Source of the DNA: CAZKTO01 sp964555685
GTDB taxonomy: Bacteria > Chloroflexota > Dehalococcoidia > SHYB01
Direction: 5' to 3'
Assembly: GCA_964555685.1 (NCBI GenBank)
Contig: CAZKTO010000030.1
Coordinates: 1 to 33,463, forward strand
Length of the DNA: 33,463 bases
In this document: positions 30,548-33,463 of the stretch, in pieces
Layout: each line of letters opens with the position of its first letter
Position numbering within the stretch: the stretch's first letter is position 1
Translations under genes and position numbers: made by a program
Notes under the pieces: generated by a model
The model's database searches: none
Seen by the model: only the letters and a program-made list of their open reading frames with translations
What the model was told of the DNA's origin: nothing

Positions 30548-30746
30548 ACCCTAACCCCCTGGCCCTCCTTCGGCAAGCTCAGGACAGGCTCTTCCCGGCT
30601 CGGGAAGGGGGAATGCTCCCTCTCCGTGCCGGAGAGGGAGCCGGAGGGAGAGGGCTCTTGCCCTAATCCCAACTCCTTCCCTGCGAGGGAAGGGTATCGC
30701 CCCTCTCCCCACGGGGAGAGCGGGTACCCCGACTCGCCGGGGTGGG
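30548..30746. repeat. Cluster of short intergenic hairpin repeats
   Basis: This region shares CCTAACCCCCTGGCC with 18661-18676 in reverse orientation. It contains several stems: CCCGG/CCGGG around 30595-30604, CTCCCTCTCC/GGAGAGGGAG at 30617-30640, CTTCCCT/AGGGAAG near 30676-30692, and CCCTCTCCCC/GGGGAGAG near 30701-30720. It ends in the GTACCCC...GGGG hairpin at 30724-30746. It is non-coding. Confidence 0.65.
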
Positions 30747-30753
30747 TGAGGGC

Positions 30754-31842
30754 CTACTTCAGCCCGTACAGCCCTGCGGCGTTCTCCGCCACGATCTTCC
30801 GCTGCTCCTCGGGTGGGACGCCCTTGAACTGCTCGGCCACATACTGGCGGGAGTTGGGCCACGTGCTATCGCTGTGGGGATAGTCCGAGGACCACATGAC
30901 GTTGCCCGGGCCCACGATGGGCAGGACGGCCATCCCGGCCCTGTCCTCGATGAATGTGGCCCGCACCTGCCGGTGGAAATAGAACGAGGGCGGCTCCTTG
31001 ATCGTCGTGCCGGTCCAGTAGCGATGGCGGCCGAAGGTCGTATCCATCTGGGTGATGTAGTAGCCGAGCCAGCCGAAGCCGCCCTCCACGAGCACGATCT
31101 GGAGGCCGGGGTGACGCTCCAGCGCCCCGCCGAAGATCAGCATCGAGAGGGGCTCGGCCAGGGCCAGCTTGCCCATGGACATATAGGTGAGCACGGTGCC
31201 CGGATCGCCGCCCATGGTCATGCCGCGCAGCCCGCCGATATGGAAGCTGAGCGGCATACGCAGCTCCTGGGCCGCGGCCCAGAGCGGCTCGTAGGCCGGG
31301 TCCGAGTAGTACCGGGCCGGCTGGGCGTGCAGGATGGCTCCCCGCAGGCCGTTGCCGGCGATGCGCCGCAGCTCGGTCACCGCCGCCTCGATGTCCTGGA
31401 CCGGCAGCACGCCCAGGCCGATCAGCCGGCTGGGCGCGTGAGCGCAGAACTCGGCCAGCCAGTCGTTATAGGCGCGGGTGCAGGCCGCCCGCAGCTCCCC
31501 GTCCTCGATCTGGCTCATCCGGAAGCCCGTGCCGGGGTAGATGACCTCGGCGTCCAGGCCGTCCTGGTCCATGTCCTTGACCCGCGCGCGAGGGTCGTAG
31601 GCGCCGGGGCGCATCTCCGCATAGGTGTGGCCGGTGCGCTTGTAGTCCTGGAACTTGCGGCCGGTCATGGAGTCGAGGCCGATGGGCCGCGGCGCGCCCG
31701 TCTCGAAGAGCCACACGTCGCCCTGGGGCGTGCGTTCGACGCGCGGCGCCCTGGCCTTGAGCTTTGCTGGCACACGGTCGGTGAACGTCGCCGGCGGCTC
31801 GTTGATGTGGGAGTCGGCGGAGATCAGCGAGAGTCTGGCCAT
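30754..31842 (-). CDS. Amidohydrolase_2 family protein (second paralogue)
   Basis: This 362-aa metal hydrolase resembles the product of 26704-27816 throughout. It starts MARLSLISADSHINEPP, the standard SxDSHxxE metal motif. It continues with MDQDGLDAEVIYPGTGF, YNDWLAEFCAHAPSRL, EPLWAAAQELRMPLSFHIGG, HPGLQIVLVEGGFGWLGYY and MWSSDYPHSDSTWPNS. The ATG at 31842 with GGAGGG upstream gives the family length. The frame remains open far upstream on the minus strand under the alpha/beta hydrolase gene, but that part is a shadow. The promoter TACAATGGCC lies 25-29 bases upstream. Substrate unknown; probably catabolism of cyclic or aromatic-derived acids. Confidence 0.92.
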   Translation of the reverse strand: MARLSLISADSHINEPPATFTDRVPAKLKARAPRVERTPQGDVWLFETGAPRPIGLDSMTGRKFQDYKRTGHTYAEMRPGAYDPRARVKDMDQDGLDAEVIYPGTGFRMSQIEDGELRAACTRAYNDWLAEFCAHAPSRLIGLGVLPVQDIEAAVTELRRIAGNGLRGAILHAQPARYYSDPAYEPLWAAAQELRMPLSFHIGGLRGMTMGGDPGTVLTYMSMGKLALAEPLSMLIFGGALERHPGLQIVLVEGGFGWLGYYITQMDTTFGRHRYWTGTTIKEPPSFYFHRQVRATFIEDRAGMAVLPIVGPGNVMWSSDYPHSDSTWPNSRQYVAEQFKGVPPEEQRKIVAENAAGLYGLK

Positions 31843-31866
31843 GGCGCCCTCCAACCTGTGGCTTTG

Positions 31867-31878
31867 GGCCATTGTACT
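31867..31878 (-). promoter_or_regulatory. Promoter -10 element of the second amidohydrolase gene
   Basis: On the minus strand AGTACAATGGCC contains TACAAT (31876-31871), 29 bases before the ATG. It agrees with the TAnAATGGCC signature shared by other genes here. Confidence 0.5.
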
Positions 31879-31974
31879 ACCCCTGGGCATCCGCCGGTTG
31901 CGGTGCCGCTCCGGCCAGGCTAGCATTGTCGAAATGCCGTCGCCGGCGCACCAGCGGCGCCCGGGGGGCAGGGC

Positions 31975-32877
31975 ATGAAACGCAGATGGAGATGGATCGC
32001 CGGGGCCATCGTGCTCGTCCTCGTCGTCGCCTATGGCCTTGTCTCCTACCTGATCGCCTCGGGTATCACCAAGGCCGATCGCAAGCCCCAGGAGGACGAC
32101 CCGTCGCGCCAGGGCCTCGCCCACGAGGAGGTGGAGTTCACGCCGCGCGGCGAGGATATCCGCCTGAGCGGCTGGTACCTGCCGCCGCCCGGCGACGGGC
32201 CGGTGGTGATCTTCGTCCACGGCTGGGGCTCCAAGCGCTCCGGCGACGAGGCCGTCACGATCGCCGCGCGCCTCGTCCCCCGGGGCTATGGCGTCTTGCT
32301 CTTCGATCTCCGAGGCCACGGTGGCTCGGAAGGCGGGCGGGTCTCCGGCGGCTTCTTCGAGCGCCGCGACGTGCTCGGCGCCTTCGACCATGTGGCGTCC
32401 CGCGGCGTCCCGCCCAACCGCATCGGCCTCCTGGGGTTCTCCGGCGGCGCCGCCACTGCGATCTTTGCGGCCGCCGAAGAGCCAGCCATCCAAGCCATCG
32501 TTGCCGATAGCCCCTACGCGAAGGCCTCCGAGTTCTTCACCCAGGAGATCGCCCGCAAGACGGTCCTCCCCCGATGGGTCGCCGCCATGGTCCTGCCCAC
32601 GGTGTGGCTCATGGCCCGGGGTCTCTACGACGTCGATATCGGCGACATGGTCCCAGAGCGATCGATGCGGCGCATCCACCAGCCCATCCTGGTCATCCAC
32701 GGCGATGCCGACCGGCGGATCCCGTATCAGCACGGCGAGCGCGTCCACCGGGCGGCCCGGCCGGGGAGCGAGCTGTGGCTCGTCCATGGCGCGGACCACG
32801 TGGACGCTTTCAAGGTCCAGCCGGACGAGTACATCGAGCGGGTGGACCGCTACTTCAGAGAACGGCTGCACTCCTAG
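31975..32877 (+). CDS. Membrane-anchored alpha/beta hydrolase
   Basis: This 300-aa protein begins with an uncleaved-looking signal anchor: basic MKRRWRW, then a hydrophobic stretch to about residue 28. The hydrolase domain has VHGWGSKRSG (oxyanion side), DLRGHGGSEG, the nucleophile Ser156 in LLGFSGGAA, Asp244 in IHGDADRRIP and His275 in GADHVDAF. It resembles the BAAT/dienelactone hydrolase-like serine hydrolases that sit on the outer face of the membrane. The substrate is not evident. The ATG at 31975 follows GGGGGGCAGGGC. The gene is divergent from the second amidohydrolase. Confidence 0.9.
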   Translation: MKRRWRWIAGAIVLVLVVAYGLVSYLIASGITKADRKPQEDDPSRQGLAHEEVEFTPRGEDIRLSGWYLPPPGDGPVVIFVHGWGSKRSGDEAVTIAARLVPRGYGVLLFDLRGHGGSEGGRVSGGFFERRDVLGAFDHVASRGVPPNRIGLLGFSGGAATAIFAAAEEPAIQAIVADSPYAKASEFFTQEIARKTVLPRWVAAMVLPTVWLMARGLYDVDIGDMVPERSMRRIHQPILVIHGDADRRIPYQHGERVHRAARPGSELWLVHGADHVDAFKVQPDEYIERVDRYFRERLHS

Positions 32878-32927
32878 TACTCAGTCAACTTGATTCTTTG
32901 CATCGTGGCAGAGTTGGCAAGACTACT

Positions 32928-32983
32928 CCCTCGTCGTTGCGAGGGCGTCTTCGCCCGTGGGAACCTGGTGGGGTGGCGGGGCC
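32928..32983 (+). repeat. Diverged inverted copy of the REP-like element
   Basis: CCCTCGTCGTTGCGAG...CTGGTGG...GGCGGGGCC matches, in opposite orientation, the core of the repeat at 33171-33302 (CCCTCGTCATTGCGAG...CTGGTGG...GGCGGGGCC). It thus flanks the GIY-YIG fragment as an inverted partner of the downstream copies. Confidence 0.6.
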
Positions 32984-32984
32984 C

Positions 32985-33173
32985 TCACAACGCACCGCGC
33001 AGGTCTCGACAGGCGGGGTTCATGCGCTTGATACGTTCGATCTTGTGCTGACGCGAGCCTGCCTTCAACTGCTTCTCACGGGCAATGATGGCCTCGGCGG
33101 TTTCGGCCACCTCGTCATAACCAAGGTCCGTCACGTTGTACCGTGCGGCAAAGCCGGGGGCACGTTTCTTCAT
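32985..33173 (-). pseudogene. C-terminal part of a GIY-YIG nuclease, disconnected from its N terminus
   Basis: The minus strand encodes KKRAPGFAARYNVTDLGYDE, then IIAREKQLKAGSRQHKIERI and MNPACRDL. This is the standard second half of small GIY-YIG endonucleases (FTxRYNVxxLVYYE...REKxIKxWxRxxKIxLIExxNPxWxDL). Its own first half is missing. The frame begins inside a repeated element. The N-terminal GIY-YIG motif fragment lies about 110 bases upstream at 33283-33334. The gene has evidently been interrupted by the 132-bp repeat. Confidence 0.75.
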
Positions 33174-33463
33174 GATGGAGACACAGCAGGTCTTACCCAT
33201 CCGCCTTCCTTAAGGCCGCTGGCCCCGCCGCTCCACCAGATTGCCGCGCCCCGATGATATCGGGGCTCGCAATGACGAGGGGGAAGGTTGTTCGTCACGC
33301 CCGTGTAGAGCACGGTCTTCCTGGGATGAGTCATGATGGAGACACAGAAGGTCGTACCCATCCGCCTTCCTTGCGGCCGCTGGCCCCGCCGCTCCACCAG
33401 ATTGCCGAGCCCCGATGATATCGGGGCTCGCAATGACGAGGGGGAAGGTTGTTCGTCACGCCC
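33171..33463. repeat. Tandem REP-like repeat, period 161 bp, two copies
   Basis: Bases 33171-33302 and 33332-33463 are nearly identical 132-bp copies, with only a few substitutions visible. They are separated by the 29-bp piece 33303-33331, so the period is 161 bp. Each copy contains GCCCCGATGATATCGGGGC-type hairpins and GCAATGACGAGGGGG. The second copy reaches the window edge, so more copies may follow. Confidence 0.9.
33283..33334 (-). pseudogene. N-terminal fragment of a GIY-YIG nuclease
   Basis: From ATG 33334 the minus strand reads MTHPRKTVLYTGVTNNLP. This contains the LYTGVTNNL form of the YIG half of the GIY-YIG motif (usual LYxGVTNDL). It then enters the repeat and the frame becomes unrelated. 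Together with 32985-33173 it represents one nuclease gene split by the repeat insertion. Confidence 0.65.

Noticed and set aside
31843..32871. N-terminal extension of the second amidohydrolase frame to 32871
   Set aside because: The extension is the complement of the alpha/beta hydrolase gene. The ATG at 31842 with GGAGGG gives the family length.

Overview
The window is high-GC bacterial DNA. It carries one 10-N scaffold gap (14460-14469), so it most likely comes from a draft or metagenome-assembled genome. Several features suggest Chloroflexota, probably Dehalococcoidia/SAR202-like: a two-subunit glycine dehydrogenase (GcvPA/GcvPB), KorAB, many amidohydrolase_2, CaiB, SDR and esterase genes, and intergenic repeats of the 'TCATTCTGAG...' and 'GTCATTGCGAG' kind. 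This placement is inference; no rRNA or other phylogenetic marker is present.

Layout. 1-5569: a divergent SOS mutagenesis/repair locus. imuB, a DUF6504 gene and dnaE2 (imuC) lie on the minus strand and a SRAP/YedK gene on the plus strand, with a LexA-box-like palindrome between them. 5570-6930: an HNH nuclease, a 3'-truncated folB remnant and a 54-aa small gene. 6931-9018: a half copy of a repeat, a lipoprotein cyclophilin and a zinc alcohol dehydrogenase. 9069-11899: korAB behind a good promoter, a structured leader and an intrinsic terminator. 11966-13531: a membrane protein, an ECF sigma factor and a cupin. 13539-14737: a CaiB-type CoA transferase broken only by the assembly gap. 14867-15859: a two-domain rhodanese whose catalytic Cys codon is TGA, followed by an open, conserved frame and a SECIS-like hairpin. 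It is therefore a candidate selenocysteine sulfurtransferase, and it also has a Lys/Ala-rich tail. 15872-17256: a lower-GC two-gene module with an AlbA_2-like protein. 17660-18424: TatD. 18836-23402: the glycine cleavage operon gcvT-gcvH-gcvPA-gcvPB, with an inverted-repeat element between gcvH and gcvPA. 23723-26389: a CDF metal exporter and a D-aminoacylase-type amidohydrolase. 26704-32877: two amidohydrolase_2 paralogues and a fragment of a third, an SDR-esterase-EthD-like operon and a membrane-anchored alpha/beta hydrolase. 32928-33463: a GIY-YIG nuclease gene split by a tandemly repeated REP-like element.

Functionally the window combines DNA-damage tolerance, one-carbon metabolism (GCV), ferredoxin-linked 2-oxoacid metabolism (KorAB) and a hydrolytic/CoA-linked catabolic set typical of organisms that use diverse dissolved organic compounds. 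A recurring -10-type signature, close to GCTATAATGGCC, precedes at least six genes. The most notable item is the TGA-containing rhodanese. The rest of the sec machinery (selA, selB, selC, selD) is not in the window, so the recoding claim depends on the remainder of the genome.
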